Source: Bacillota bacterium
GTDB taxonomy: Bacteria; Bacillota; Clostridia; Christensenellales; CAG-917
NCBI GenBank assembly: GCA_023665365.1
Contig: JAMPEA010000009.1
Location: 1-44,048, forward strand
Direction of reading: 5' to 3'
Length of the DNA stretch: 44,048 nucleotides
Shown piece after piece: positions 1 to 8,279 of this stretch. Numbering within the stretch: position 1 is the stretch's first letter; the number at the start of each line of letters is the position of its first letter. A program made the translations under genes and the position numbers. The notes below the pieces were generated by a model, which was given only the letters and a program-made list of their open reading frames with translations, had not been told where the DNA came from and ran no database searches.

Positions 1-29
1 GTCCCCGCAAAATGCCATTTTGTGGGGTG
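1..29. repeat. GGGGTCCCC-family hairpin repeat, left-truncated copy
   Basis: The arms CCCCGCAAAAT and ATTTTGTGGGG form a hairpin. The copy begins at the window edge with GTCCCC. Related copies lie at 10760-10792 (opposite strand), 38371-38404, 38410-38442, 38570-38601 and 38607-38636. It is non-coding. Confidence 0.65.
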
Positions 30-37
30 TGGTTCGA

Positions 38-82
38 GCGGGAGGGGAAAGCCCGCAAGGGAAGGGGTGGGGCATATATTTT
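38..82. repeat. dispersed repeat, GCGGGAGGGGAAAGCCCG type, copy A
   Basis: This segment is nearly identical to 11113-11157, with only a few differences over about 45 bases. Both copies sit beside a GGGGTCCCC-type hairpin, so they look like parts of the same dispersed non-coding repeat family. Confidence 0.65.
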
Positions 83-104
83 TAATTACCCGACGAAAAC
101 GCAA

Positions 105-130
105 CAAAAAAAACGGCACTTCGAGTGCCG
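105..130 (-). terminator. Rho-independent terminator of the zinc-ribbon gene
   Basis: A 7-bp GC-rich stem, CGGCACT/AGTGCCG (114-120 and 124-130), is followed in minus-strand reading by a run of eight T. It lies 24 bases beyond the stop of the minus-strand gene. A T run on the other side (132-137) could let it work in both directions. Confidence 0.8.
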
Positions 131-153
131 CTTTTTTGTGGTTATTGCGCATA

Positions 154-1689
154 TTAACTCACGCTTACGTTAAATTGCATATTGCTCATCGCTTGACCCA
201 TAGATTTGCCAAGCTCGGCGATAGACCCGACTATGCTTGCGCCCGTACTGACGACGGAGTAGTTGATGGTGTCGAGCTTTTGGCTCAAAGTTCTTGTCTG
301 CGAGTAGATTGCGCTTGTTATCGCGTCCGTTTGCTTGATGATAGAGCGGTTGATTTCGTTCAGCTTACTGCCGAGGATATGCGTTTGACTGCGGATTTCG
401 GAGTGTATGTCGCCAAGCGCGGACGTGATTTCCTTGTGTTTCATATCCACCTCGTACTGATTGATGACCTCGTATATATCTCTGCCGCGCTTGTTGACGA
501 TAAGGTGGAGCATATACGCCACGCTAAACCAACTGCGCGCGTAGGTGATCGGCGTGATTTTCACGTTGTCGGCAATGTAGGCGTCCACCGTTTTCATATA
601 CTCCTCGATAGACGCGTTTATGTTTGCGCGTATCTTTTTGAGCTCGGCAATAGAGCCGTCGAGTTCCTTTTTCTTGTGCATCGACTTTTGGGTGTTCTTT
701 TTTGCGGCGGCTTCGAGCTCGTTTATATTGTATATGTAGGATTCAAAGTGTTTGGTCTCGGGGAAACCGTCTCTCAAAAAGAAGTAGTCGTACTCCTTGC
801 CGTCCAAGGAATCGTGATATTCGGACTGATTTACGGTGTCGTAGCCTCGCGGAATGTCGTGCAGCTGTTCCTCGCCCCTGTTGCCTCCTTTCAGATTTGT
901 GAACAGCGCGTAGAGATAATCGTCGTAGTCGTCTCCGCGTTTTTCTTTCAGATATTTGAAAACGAAGTTGCGCATGCCGATGATCGTATAGTCGCGTATC
1001 CACCCGTACGAGCCTTTAAACGGCGGCTTATAAAATATTGCCTTGACGTCGGGGTTATAGCAATAGTCCATTTTGTAGTAGAGGAATGACGCGCCCAAGT
1101 CGCTTAAAACCCTGTCCTCGTTGGCTTTGAAAAGATTGTAAATGCCCGTGTACATCTTGTCGTTGAATTTATATCCCTCTATGCTATATTTGGTTCTGCC
1201 CGTGTCGTCGTACTTTTTCCCGTACAGCTTTTTCTTTTGATTTTTGATAAATTCCTTCCATTCTTTTTTGTTTATTTTGGCTTCGGGCGTAAGGAAGTCC
1301 TCGTCAAGGTCTACGCTGATAAAGGGCGCGTAGTGGGCGAAGTCGTCGTAAAACTGCTTGTTTGCCTCCGGCGAATGGTCGCTGAGCTCCTTGATTTTAG
1401 CGTCTACCGCATCGCCCGCCTCGTCGAGCGCTCGCACGGGTTCGAGGATTTTGTAGAGGCTATACAGCTCGTTTTGCAGTTCCTCCGTTTGGGCGGCGGA
1501 GATGGGTGCTGACACGGGAGCAGTTTGCGCGACGGCGGATATAGGCTGTCCGCAGTTGGAACAAAATTTGACATCTGCGCTAACTTCTTTGCCGCAGTTT
1601 GGGCAGTGCAAGCCCGTCTCGGCTTTCGCGCCACAGTTTGGGCAGAAGTTGCCGCTGAATTCGTTTCCGCAATTTATACATTTTGGCAT
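154..1689 (-). CDS. double zinc-ribbon protein of unknown function
   Basis: The 511-residue protein starts with two zinc ribbons. CINCGNEF...CPNCGAK is followed by CPNCGKE...CSNCGQP, so eight cysteines in four CxxC knuckles fill the first 50 residues. A short Ala/Pro/Val linker follows, then a long mixed charged region (about 70-430) that I do not recognise. The last 90 residues look like a Ser/Gln/Ile-rich helical or coiled-coil segment with regularly spaced hydrophobics. No signal peptide or clear membrane span is visible. The ATG start is supported by AGGAG seven bases upstream and by a TTGATT-17-TATAAT promoter. The gene is transcribed alone, divergent from the AmaP-like gene, and ends at a strong terminator. 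Zinc binding is a safe inference; the cellular role is unknown. Confidence 0.85.
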   Translation of the reverse strand: MPKCINCGNEFSGNFCPNCGAKAETGLHCPNCGKEVSADVKFCSNCGQPISAVAQTAPVSAPISAAQTEELQNELYSLYKILEPVRALDEAGDAVDAKIKELSDHSPEANKQFYDDFAHYAPFISVDLDEDFLTPEAKINKKEWKEFIKNQKKKLYGKKYDDTGRTKYSIEGYKFNDKMYTGIYNLFKANEDRVLSDLGASFLYYKMDYCYNPDVKAIFYKPPFKGSYGWIRDYTIIGMRNFVFKYLKEKRGDDYDDYLYALFTNLKGGNRGEEQLHDIPRGYDTVNQSEYHDSLDGKEYDYFFLRDGFPETKHFESYIYNINELEAAAKKNTQKSMHKKKELDGSIAELKKIRANINASIEEYMKTVDAYIADNVKITPITYARSWFSVAYMLHLIVNKRGRDIYEVINQYEVDMKHKEITSALGDIHSEIRSQTHILGSKLNEINRSIIKQTDAITSAIYSQTRTLSQKLDTINYSVVSTGASIVGSIAELGKSMGQAMSNMQFNVSVS

Positions 1690-1718
1690 AGTGCACTCCT
1701 AAAATTTTATTTACACTC

Positions 1719-1747
1719 ATTATAATTTGTTTTAAAGTGAAAATCAA
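1719..1747 (-). promoter_or_regulatory. sigma-A-type promoter of the zinc-ribbon gene
   Basis: On the minus strand, TTGATT (1747-1742) and a perfect TATAAT (1724-1719) are 17 bases apart. An AGGAG ribosome binding site follows, then the ATG at 1689. Confidence 0.7.
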
Positions 1748-1825
1748 TAGTTTATACAAAACGATACAATCCGATATATCTACAAATTTAGACAATGAAT
1801 TCACACGCAAATTGCGCATGCGATG

Positions 1826-1854
1826 TTGACTATTTTTAATATTTAGTATATATT
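1826..1854 (+). promoter_or_regulatory. promoter of the AmaP-like gene
   Basis: TTGACT (1826-1831) and TATATT (1849-1854) are separated by 17 bases. The predicted transcript starts shortly before the hairpin at 1868-1884. Confidence 0.65.
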
Positions 1855-1867
1855 GTATAAATAAATA

Positions 1868-1889
1868 CTTGCGCATTGCGCAAGGAGGG
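1868..1889 (+). promoter_or_regulatory. hairpin overlapping the ribosome binding site
   Basis: A perfect 7-bp stem, CTTGCGC/GCGCAAG with loop ATT (1868-1884), overlaps the start of the AAGGAGGG ribosome binding site (1882-1889) of the gene starting at 1894. Its position would let RNA folding modulate ribosome access. That role is inferred. Confidence 0.5.
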
Positions 1890-1893
1890 TATT

Positions 1894-2571
1894 ATGAAAA
1901 AAAATCTTGAAAAAATCTTTGCGTCGGCAAGCATAATCGTTGCAATCATTTTGATAATGGTGCTTATCGTCACGGCGTTCGGCGGCATCGAGTTTAAGGA
2001 GTTTGAAAGCGCGCTCGTGCGCGGTCTGCTCATAACGCTTGCGATTTTGTATCTCGTGCTCGCGTGCGTCGCGCTCGTGCTTATGTTTGTCAACCGCGAC
2101 ATAATAAAGGACGTAGTTATCCGCACAGAGACGGGCGGGTCGGTGCGAGTGTCGTCCACCGTCATCAACAGGCTTGTCAAAAAAGCCTGCGCCGAGATAG
2201 AGGGATTGAAGTGCAAAAAGGTCGTGCTCGTGCAGGACGACTACGGCGTGCGCCTCAAAATCAACGTTAAAATCGTGGATAAGGACGTTGTGGAGGTTGA
2301 AACTTATCTGCGCACTCTGCTGACCGATATGTTCTTCGGCGAGTTCGGCTTTAAGTTTGAATCCATTGAAATCAAGGTCATGGTGCTTACGCCCAAATAT
2401 AAGTCGGATAAACAGGCAATCGAGGCAATCGTTGCCGAGAAAGTCGCCGAAATCCGCGCCGACCAACCCGCGGCTGTCGAGGAGATTAAAAAAGCCGCGC
2501 AGGAGGAGACAACTCCCGTCGTAAACGAAACCGCAGACAGCCAACCCGACATCGACGGCAATATCGAATAA
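1894..2571 (+). CDS. AmaP-like membrane protein with an Asp23/Gls24-type domain
   Basis: The 225-residue protein has two N-terminal membrane segments (about residues 8-30 and 45-66, both rich in Ile/Leu/Val). A cytoplasmic domain follows in which GGSVRVSSTVINRLV and the later VRLKINVKIV resemble the Asp23/Gls24 (DUF322) fold. The last 40 residues are acidic and low-complexity. This is the layout of AmaP, the membrane anchor that tethers Asp23 near the cell wall in Bacillota. A TTG start at 1876 is possible in frame, but the ATG at 1894 sits five bases after AAGGAGGG and is preferred. It has its own promoter and lies 51 bp upstream of greA, so it may lead a greA-lysS transcript. The family call is good; a precise envelope-stress role is inferred. 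Confidence 0.75.
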   Translation: MKKNLEKIFASASIIVAIILIMVLIVTAFGGIEFKEFESALVRGLLITLAILYLVLACVALVLMFVNRDIIKDVVIRTETGGSVRVSSTVINRLVKKACAEIEGLKCKKVVLVQDDYGVRLKINVKIVDKDVVEVETYLRTLLTDMFFGEFGFKFESIEIKVMVLTPKYKSDKQAIEAIVAEKVAEIRADQPAAVEEIKKAAQEETTPVVNETADSQPDIDGNIE

Positions 2572-2584
2572 CCTAAGAATGATT

Positions 2585-2607
2585 GTGCGGCTTTAAAACA
2601 GCCGCAC
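2585..2607 (+). other. intergenic hairpin before greA
   Basis: GTGCGGCT (2585-2592) pairs perfectly with AGCCGCAC (2600-2607). Only a short CTTT follows, so termination would be weak at best. The greA ribosome binding site (AAGGAG) begins a few bases later. It may be a partial terminator or an RNA-processing site. Confidence 0.5.
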
Positions 2608-2622
2608 CTTTAAGGAGTATAT

Positions 2623-3102
2623 ATGAAAGAAGTTATTTTAACACAGGAAGGTCTTGAAGAACTTAAAAAACGCCTTGACTATCTCATCGTGTATCTGCGC
2701 GACGACGTGGCAAAGAAACTGCAACACGCAAGAGAACTCGGCGACCTCAGCGAAAACGCCGAATACGACGCCGCAAAGCAGGAAGAGGGTCAAGTAGCGC
2801 AGGAAATTAAGGACCTCGAAGAACGCATCAAAAACGCCAAGATTATCGAAAAGGCTTCGACGGGTCGCGTATCCGTCGGACACATAGTCAAGGTGGAATA
2901 TCTCGGCGAGGTTGACGACGACGAGGAAAGCGTCCTCACCGTCCAACTTGTGGGCGAGACAGAGGCGGATTTCGCAAAAGGCAAAATCAGCAACGAGTCG
3001 CCGCTCGGCAAAGCGCTCATCGGCAAGAAAGCGGGCGAGGTCGTCAAGTTTTCAAATATCCACGGCGGCATAGAGGAATACAAGGTCATCTCAATCAAAT
3101 AA
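2623..3102 (+). CDS. greA: transcription elongation factor GreA
   Basis: At 159 residues this is the normal GreA length. The N-terminal antiparallel coiled coil (about 1-75) carries the family signature LTQEGLEELKKRLDYL and then ELGDLSENAEYDAAKQEEG. This loop places acidic residues (the DLSENAEYD segment) into the RNA polymerase secondary channel to stimulate cleavage of backtracked RNA. The C-terminal FKBP-like domain follows, with VKVEYLGEV, ESPLGKALIGKKAGEVV and a terminal EYKVISI strand. The ATG is preceded by AAGGAG at good spacing. lysS begins 72 bp downstream on the same strand, a neighbourhood common in Bacillota, so the two are probably co-transcribed. Confidence 0.97.
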   Translation: MKEVILTQEGLEELKKRLDYLIVYLRDDVAKKLQHARELGDLSENAEYDAAKQEEGQVAQEIKDLEERIKNAKIIEKASTGRVSVGHIVKVEYLGEVDDDEESVLTVQLVGETEADFAKGKISNESPLGKALIGKKAGEVVKFSNIHGGIEEYKVISIK

Positions 3103-3137
3103 GACAGATTGCGTCTTTACACGCAAAATTCAGACTT

Positions 3138-3159
3138 CCCGCAAATGAAAATTTGCGGG
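3138..3159 (+). other. GAAA-loop hairpin between greA and lysS
   Basis: A perfect 9-bp stem, CCCGCAAAT/ATTTGCGGG, is closed by a GAAA (GNRA) tetraloop. No T run follows, so it is not a classic terminator. It lies 15 bases before the preferred lysS start and could stabilise, process or attenuate the greA-lysS mRNA. Confidence 0.6.
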
Positions 3160-3174
3160 TTATTAAGAACGTTT

Positions 3175-4680
3175 ATGAGTGAACAGCAAATGAATACGCC
3201 CCAAGAGCGTCCCGAAGTTGACGCCAACGAGGTGCGAAAAGTAAGAATCGAAAAACTCAACGAGTTGAGCGAAAGCGGAAAAAATCCCTTTGAAATCACC
3301 TCGTTTGAAAGGACTGCAACCGCAGGCGAGGTGAACGCCGACTACGAGCAATTCGAGGGCAAATACGTTCGTCTTGCGGGCAGGCTCGTATCCAAGCGCA
3401 TAATGGGCAAGGCGAGCTTTGGGCATATCCTCGATTGCGACGGCAAGATGCAGGGCTATTTCAGCCGCGACGATATGGGCGCGGACGAATATCAAGGCTT
3501 CAAAAAGTGGGACGTAGGCGATATTATAGGCATCGAGGGCGACGTTTTCAAGACGAAAACGGGGGAGATTTCCATTCACGTCAAAAAGGCGGAATTGCTT
3601 GCCAAGTCGCTGTTGCCGCTCCCCGAAAAGTATCACGGGCTTAGGGATACCGAGCTCAGATACCGCCAGCGCTACGTCGATTTGATTGCAAATCCCGAGG
3701 TGAAAGACGTATTTATCAAGCGCAGTAAAATCATCTCAACCATACGCGAGGTGCTCGACAAAAAGGGCTTTATAGAGGTCGAAACGCCTATTTTGAATAC
3801 GCTTGCGGGCGGCGCGAACGCGCGTCCGTTCGTCACTCACCACAACACCCTCGACATCGATATGTATCTGCGCATCGCAACCGAGCTCCACTTGAAGCGC
3901 TGTATCGTCGGCGGCTTCGACAAGGTTTACGAAATCGGCAGACAGTTCCGCAACGAGGGCATGGATACAAGGCACAATCCCGAGTTTACAACGATAGAAT
4001 TCTATCAAGCCTACGCCGATTACAAGGATATGATGGCAATCACCGAGGAGCTTTACAGCGCCGCGTGTATGCGCGTGTGCGGCGCTCTCGATATTTCGTA
4101 TCAAGGTCAGCCGCTCAGCTTCAAAACCCCGTGGGAAAGGCTTACGATGACAGAGGCGGTCAAAAAGTATACGGGGCTCGATTTCGACAGTCAGCCGCTT
4201 GACGAGCTCATCGCCGCCGCAAACAAAATGGGCTTGGAGCTTAAAGCGGATACGACTTGGGGGACTGCGCTCTACGAGGTGTTTGACAGCTTCGTCGAGG
4301 AGAAGCTCGTAGGACCCGTGTTCATCTTGGATTATCCCGTCGAGGTCAGCCCGCTTGCCAAGCGCAAGCCGTCCGACCCGAGGTTGACCGAAAGATTTGA
4401 GTTTTTCGTCTGCGCCAGCGAGGGCGGAAACGCTTTCAGCGAGCTCAACGACCCCATCGACCAGCGCTCGCGCTTCGCCCAGCAAATGCTCGCAAAAGCC
4501 GGAGGAGACGAGGAAGCTCAGCCCTATGACGAGGATTTTTGCAACGCCTTAGAGTACGGCATGCCGCCCACCGGCGGCGTCGGCATTGGCATCGACCGCA
4601 TGGTGATGGTGTTGACGGATTCGCCGTCGATACGGGATGTACTCCTTTTCCCCACCATGCGACCGTTGAAAAACGCATAA
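3175..4680 (+). CDS. lysS: lysyl-tRNA synthetase, class II
   Basis: The 501-residue enzyme charges tRNA-Lys. An N-terminal OB-fold anticodon-binding domain (about 35-150, including [18 protein letters not shown]) precedes the class II catalytic core. Motif 1 lies around YRQRYVDLI...[10 protein letters not shown]. Motif 2 is [21 protein letters not shown]. Motif 3 is [19 protein letters not shown], ending in the LFPTMRP tail typical of LysS. The frame is open from 3109, but that start is a TTG inside the leader and precedes a hairpin. MSEQQ at 3175 or the Met at 3190 is more plausible, and neither has a strong ribosome binding site. The gene ends inside the left arm of the long palindrome at 4671-4789. 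Confidence 0.95.
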   Translation: MSEQQMNTPQERPEVDANEVRKVRIEKLNELSESGKNPFEITSFERTATAGEVNADYEQFEGKYVRLAGRLVSKRIMGKASFGHILDCDGKMQGYFSRDDMGADEYQGFKKWDVGDIIGIEGDVFKTKTGEISIHVKKAELLAKSLLPLPEKYHGLRDTELRYRQRYVDLIANPEVKDVFIKRSKIISTIREVLDKKGFIEVETPILNTLAGGANARPFVTHHNTLDIDMYLRIATELHLKRCIVGGFDKVYEIGRQFRNEGMDTRHNPEFTTIEFYQAYADYKDMMAITEELYSAACMRVCGALDISYQGQPLSFKTPWERLTMTEAVKKYTGLDFDSQPLDELIAAANKMGLELKADTTWGTALYEVFDSFVEEKLVGPVFILDYPVEVSPLAKRKPSDPRLTERFEFFVCASEGGNAFSELNDPIDQRSRFAQQMLAKAGGDEEAQPYDEDFCNALEYGMPPTGGVGIGIDRMVMVLTDSPSIRDVLLFPTMRPLKNA

Positions 4681-4789
4681 TTTAGCGAATAACTGCGTCA
4701 GAGTCGTTTTGCTCACAGTCACGTACGATATGTACGTTAGGCTGTTCGCAAAACGGCTCTTTCTTGTTCTTCATCTAAATTCTGCGTTT
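4671..4789. repeat. long imperfect palindrome overlapping the lysS stop codon (family A)
   Basis: The outer arms at 4671-4685 and 4775-4789 are complementary at 14 of 15 positions. Further in, the GAGTCGTTTTGC and GCAAAACGGCTC segments pair. The centre is an ACGTAC/GTACGT inverted repeat. The lysS TAA (4678-4680) lies inside the left arm. The structure parallels 10602-10727 after glgD. A role as terminator or mRNA 3'-end protector is inferred. Confidence 0.7.
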
Positions 4790-4805
4790 TTACAGAGTTA
4801 GTAAG

Positions 4806-5009
4806 TTAATGAATTTTACGTTCATCTGTAAGTCCAAGTATATATCCCGACGAAATATTAAAAAAATTCACAAGCAATAATAATTTATCTGCTTTTAATT
4901 TTCGGCAATTCTTTTCATAACCGCGATACGTTTTTTCTGATATGTGTAAAATCTCTGCCATTTGTTTACAAGTGTAGCCTTTTTCAAGTCTTAATTCTTT
5001 TAAGTGCAT
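4806..5009 (-). CDS. mini-XRE (Cro/CI-type) transcriptional regulator, left member of a divergent pair
   Basis: The 67-residue protein is little more than one helix-turn-helix. LKELRLEKGYTCKQMAEIL is followed by the recognition helix in HISEKTYRGYEKNCRKL, and the tail FFNISSGYILGLTDE is shared in form with the other mini-XRE proteins here. An upstream in-frame ATG at 5042 exists, but the ATG at 5009 has AAAGAGGT just upstream and lies outside the operators, so it is preferred. Its promoter appears to be TTGACA (5084-5079) - 18 bases - TATTAT (5060-5055). That promoter overlaps the operator array and the opposing promoter. It probably represses itself, its neighbour, or both. Confidence 0.8.
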   Translation of the reverse strand: MHLKELRLEKGYTCKQMAEILHISEKTYRGYEKNCRKLKADKLLLLVNFFNISSGYILGLTDERKIH

Positions 5010-5025
5010 AGTGACCTCTTTTTGA

Positions 5026-5100
5026 AATATGAATATACTCATATTGACAAAACAATAATAATATGAATATACTCATATTGTCAATGAATATATTCATATT
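5026..5100. promoter_or_regulatory. three-copy operator with overlapping divergent promoters
   Basis: The 20-base near-palindrome AATATGAATATACTCATATT occurs exactly at 5026-5045 and 5060-5079. A close copy is at 5081-5100. A rightward promoter, TTGACA (5044-5049) - 18 - TATACT (5068-5073), and a leftward one, TTGACA (5084-5079) - 18 - TATTAT (5060-5055), overlap around the middle copy. Occupying that copy should block both. The layout recalls the three-operator right control region of lambdoid phages. Confidence 0.8.
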
Positions 5101-5116
5101 TTCTTATAATAAATTT

Positions 5117-5317
5117 ATGTTTAAGACAAGACTAAAAGAATTGAGATTGGAAAATAAAATGACACAAAAAGAGTTGGCGGCAAAAATAAACTGCGACCAG
5201 TCTATGATTGCGCGTTGGGAAAGTGGAGATAATGAACCTACTGCAACCTACATAATAAAAATCTCAAAAGTATTTAATACCACTGCCGATTACTTACTTG
5301 GAATATCGGATTATTAA
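5117..5317 (+). CDS. mini-XRE transcriptional regulator, right member of a divergent pair
   Basis: The 66-residue single-domain helix-turn-helix protein reads FKTRLKELRLENKMTQKEL, then CDQSMIARWESGDNEPTATY, then FNTTADYLLGISDY. In-frame ATGs at 5063 and 5084 lie inside the operators, so the ATG at 5117 is preferred. It has no visible ribosome binding site and sits six bases after a TATAAT-like sequence (5105-5110), which may mean a leaderless transcript. It faces the repressor at 4806-5009 across shared operators, so the two may repress each other. ispE starts 41 bp downstream and could be read through from this promoter. Confidence 0.8.
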   Translation: MFKTRLKELRLENKMTQKELAAKINCDQSMIARWESGDNEPTATYIIKISKVFNTTADYLLGISDY

Positions 5318-5358
5318 AATATCTTTTATTTATTATTTCAATGTGCTAATATTAACTT

Positions 5359-6165
5359 ATGACCCAAAAGAGTTATAAAGCGGAAGTGTTTGCAAAAATC
5401 AATCTCAGCCTTGAAATCGTAGGCAAGGTTGGAGATTTGCACGCGCTCAAAATGCTTGTTGCGCCATATAGAGGATATAAAGACGTTGTGGAGTTTATTC
5501 CGTCCGAGGGCGAGGGGATAGGCGATATAGAAGCGTCCGCGTCCTTTCAAGGCTTTGACGAGGCGCGTTTTTTGGAGTTCTTTTTGTCCAAGGCGCAGGC
5601 GATTTGCGCAAAACTCGGCGTTAGCGGAAAACTGATTGTCAAAAAGGGAGTTCCGCTCGGCGCGGGGCTCGGCGGGTCGTCGGCGAGTGTGGTCGGCGCG
5701 CTCAAAGCTATGCGTGAATATGCTAAGGATTTAGGCAAATCCGCCGCGTTAGATGACGGATTTTTGTTGAAATTGGGGAGCGACGTGCCCTGTATGCTTT
5801 TGGGAAGTCCCTGCATCGTCGAGGGCGCGGGAGAAAGAGTTACGCCCGTCGAAATCCCCATAGATTTAAACGACTTGCGCGTGGAGATTGCCCTCGGCGG
5901 GTCGGATACTAAGGCGTGCTATGCGCTTTACGATAAGCTCAAAGCGGAAAATACAGACACCTCGCGCCTATCTCAACGGGATTACTGCGAAGATTTGCAA
6001 ATCGCAGGCAAGCATATCGCGCTATATAAAAACGATTTGACTCTGCCCGCCGCAACGCTCAACGGCAATATAAAAGAGCTCATTTGCAATTTGCAAAAAA
6101 CCTGCAAAATCGTATTTTTAAGCGGAAGCGGGAGTGCGGTCGTGTACAAAAGTTACAAAAAGTAA
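5359..6165 (+). CDS. ispE: 4-diphosphocytidyl-2-C-methyl-D-erythritol kinase
   Basis: This GHMP-family kinase phosphorylates CDP-methylerythritol in the non-mevalonate isoprenoid pathway. At 268 residues it is slightly shorter than most IspE proteins. The N-terminus AKINLSLEIVGK matches the family. The ATP-binding GHMP loop is GVPLGAGLGGSSASVVGAL (about 97-115), and LGSDVPCML supplies the catalytic Asp region. The C-terminal glycine motif is LSGSGSAVV. The usual DGYHEL substrate motif reads GDLHALKM here, a divergence worth noting. No clear ribosome binding site precedes the ATG, and no other isoprenoid gene is nearby. Confidence 0.9.
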   Translation: MTQKSYKAEVFAKINLSLEIVGKVGDLHALKMLVAPYRGYKDVVEFIPSEGEGIGDIEASASFQGFDEARFLEFFLSKAQAICAKLGVSGKLIVKKGVPLGAGLGGSSASVVGALKAMREYAKDLGKSAALDDGFLLKLGSDVPCMLLGSPCIVEGAGERVTPVEIPIDLNDLRVEIALGGSDTKACYALYDKLKAENTDTSRLSQRDYCEDLQIAGKHIALYKNDLTLPAATLNGNIKELICNLQKTCKIVFLSGSGSAVVYKSYKK

Positions 6166-6213
6166 AAAAATAATTCACAATTTTTGCGGTTTTTGACATT
6201 TTTTGAAAAAAGA

Positions 6214-6302
6214 TTTTTGCAAAAATATAAAATTTGCAAAAAAAACATTTTAATATTGTGCTTCGGCTATTTATTTGATACAATAAATATAATTTATAGT
6301 AT
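6214..6302 (+). promoter_or_regulatory. AT-rich leader with inverted repeat and candidate glgB promoter
   Basis: TTTTTGCAAA (6214-6223) and TTTGCAAAAA (6233-6242) form an inverted repeat that could end the ispE transcript. Downstream, TTGATA (6275-6280) and TAGTAT (6297-6302) are 16 bases apart and form a modest promoter for glgB. Confidence 0.4.
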
Positions 6303-6361
6303 ATATCAATATCTACTTGATGCGACCGTTCGCGGCACAAAAGAGTATTGCGGAGAGAAAT

Positions 6362-8254
6362 ATGAAAAGAGTCAGAGACAGTTATGCTTGCTATCTGTTT
6401 CACGAAGGGACCAATTATCAGGCGTATAAAATGTTCGCGCCCGCAAAAGGCGTGGAGAATTGCGTAGACGGTTGGTATTTTTCCGTTTGGGCGCCGAACG
6501 CGCAGAGCGTATCGGTGGTCGGCGATTTCAACAACTGGAACGCGGGCAAAAATCCTATGACCCCCTCGGAGGACGGCATTTGGACTGCGTTCGTTGCGGG
6601 GGTGAAGCAGTACGACACTTATAAGTACGCCGTGACGGATAAAAACGGAAATACGGTTTTCAAGTGCGACCCATATGGTTTGCATTTCGAGACCGCTCCC
6701 GCAAACGCGTCCAAGCTGTACGACCTAAACGGCTATCACTGGAAGGACAAAAAGTGGATGAAGGATAGGGAAAACTACAATCCCTACGGAAGCCCGATGA
6801 ATATCTACGAGATGCACTTCGGCAGTTGGCGCAGATACGACGACGGCAACTTCATCAACTACACGGCTATGGCGGACGAGGTTATCCCCTACGTCAAGAA
6901 GATGGGATATACGCATATCGAGATTATGCCGCTCACGGAGTATCCTTTCGAGGGCAGTTGGGGCTATCAGGTGACAGGCATGTTTGCGCCGACTTCGCGC
7001 TACGGCACGCCTAAGGACCTTATGGAGTTTATCGACCGTTGTCACAGGGCGGGCATAGGTGTAATCCTCGACTGGGTGCTTGCGCACTTCCCCCGCGACG
7101 AGCACGGGCTTAGCAATTTCGACGGCACTCCTCTTTACGAGTACGCCGACCCGCGCAAGGGCGAGCATAAGGAGTGGGGCACGAAGATTTACGACTTCGG
7201 CAAAAACGAGGTCAAGTCCTATCTCATCTCGGCGGCGATGTTTTGGTTTGATGTCTACCATATCGACGGAATTCGTTGCGACGCGGTTGCGAGTATGCTC
7301 TATCTCGACTACGGCAGGAAGGACGGCGAGTGGGTGCCAAATCAGTACGGCGGCAACTACAACCTCGAAGCGCGGGATTTCTTGCGTCAGATGAACACCG
7401 CGATACTTTCGAAATATCACGGCGCGCTGACCATCGCGGAGGAATCCACCGCATATCCCATGATAACCAAGCCCGCGTACGACGGAGGTCTCGGCTTCAA
7501 CTTCAAGTGGAATATGGGCTGGATGAACGACAGCCTGCACTATATGTCCACCGACCCGTTTTTCAGAAAGGACAATCATAACGACCTCACTTTTGCCATA
7601 ACCTATGCGTACAGCGAAAACTACATTCTGCCCATTTCGCACGATGAGGTTGTGCACGGCAAGTGCAGTATGATAAACAAAATCCCCGGCGAGTACGACC
7701 AAAAGTTTGAGGACTTAAAGGCGTTTTACGGCTTTATGATAGGGCATCCGGGCAAGAAGCTCAACTTTATGGGCAACGAGTTCGCGCAGTTTATAGAGTG
7801 GAACTACGCCCAGCCTCTCGATTGGTTTTTGCTCAACTATCCGCGGCATAAGTCCTTCCAAAAGTTCATAAAGGACTTAAACGCATTCTATCTCGAAAAC
7901 AAATCGCTTTGGCAGCTCGATTGCAGTTACGACGGCTTCAAGTGGATTGTCGTGGACGACAACACTCAAAACATAGTTTCGTTTATGCGCCGAGCCGCAG
8001 ACGGCGAGTACGTGATTTGCATCGTCAACTTCTCGCCCGTAGAAAGGCTTAAATACGTCATGGGCGTGCCCGAGGGCGTGACCTACAAGGCGGATTTGTA
8101 CTCGGCGCTCAAAAAGTACGGCGGCGACGAGGAGCGCAGACCCTCTTTCCGCGCCATCGCCAAGCCCTCGCACGGCTATCAGTATTCGATAAAGGTCAAT
8201 ATCCCGAAAAACTCGGTTATGTTCCTGAAACCCGAGTACAAAGAAAGTAAATAA
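6362..8254 (+). CDS. glgB: 1,4-alpha-glucan branching enzyme
   Basis: The 630-residue enzyme makes the alpha-1,6 branches of glycogen. An N-terminal CBM48 module ([23 protein letters not shown]) precedes a GH13 barrel. Region I is [14 protein letters not shown]. Region [17 protein letters not shown], carries the nucleophile Asp near residue 306. Region III, TIAEES, carries the acid/base Glu near 360. Region IV is [11 protein letters not shown], near 426. A C-terminal beta domain follows. The ATG at 6362 has GGAGAG four bases upstream and replaces an in-frame start at 6317. It is the first gene of glgB-glgC-glgD, with 25 bp to glgC. Confidence 0.96.
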   Translation: MKRVRDSYACYLFHEGTNYQAYKMFAPAKGVENCVDGWYFSVWAPNAQSVSVVGDFNNWNAGKNPMTPSEDGIWTAFVAGVKQYDTYKYAVTDKNGNTVFKCDPYGLHFETAPANASKLYDLNGYHWKDKKWMKDRENYNPYGSPMNIYEMHFGSWRRYDDGNFINYTAMADEVIPYVKKMGYTHIEIMPLTEYPFEGSWGYQVTGMFAPTSRYGTPKDLMEFIDRCHRAGIGVILDWVLAHFPRDEHGLSNFDGTPLYEYADPRKGEHKEWGTKIYDFGKNEVKSYLISAAMFWFDVYHIDGIRCDAVASMLYLDYGRKDGEWVPNQYGGNYNLEARDFLRQMNTAILSKYHGALTIAEESTAYPMITKPAYDGGLGFNFKWNMGWMNDSLHYMSTDPFFRKDNHNDLTFAITYAYSENYILPISHDEVVHGKCSMINKIPGEYDQKFEDLKAFYGFMIGHPGKKLNFMGNEFAQFIEWNYAQPLDWFLLNYPRHKSFQKFIKDLNAFYLENKSLWQLDCSYDGFKWIVVDDNTQNIVSFMRRAADGEYVICIVNFSPVERLKYVMGVPEGVTYKADLYSALKKYGGDEERRPSFRAIAKPSHGYQYSIKVNIPKNSVMFLKPEYKESK

Positions 8255-8279
8255 TTCTACCTACGTCAAGGAGGATAAT

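Noticed and set aside
22..1089. 355-codon plus-strand open frame
   Set aside because: It is antisense to the zinc-ribbon gene, which has a promoter, ribosome binding site and terminator on the minus strand. The translated product is low-complexity Val/Arg-rich shadow sequence.
3103..3174. possible T-box or attenuator before lysS
   Set aside because: No T-box sequence, specifier loop or terminator with a T run is present, only one GAAA-loop hairpin.
4806..5317. toxin-antitoxin pair
   Set aside because: Both proteins are single helix-turn-helix regulators with no toxin-like partner. A regulatory switch fits better.
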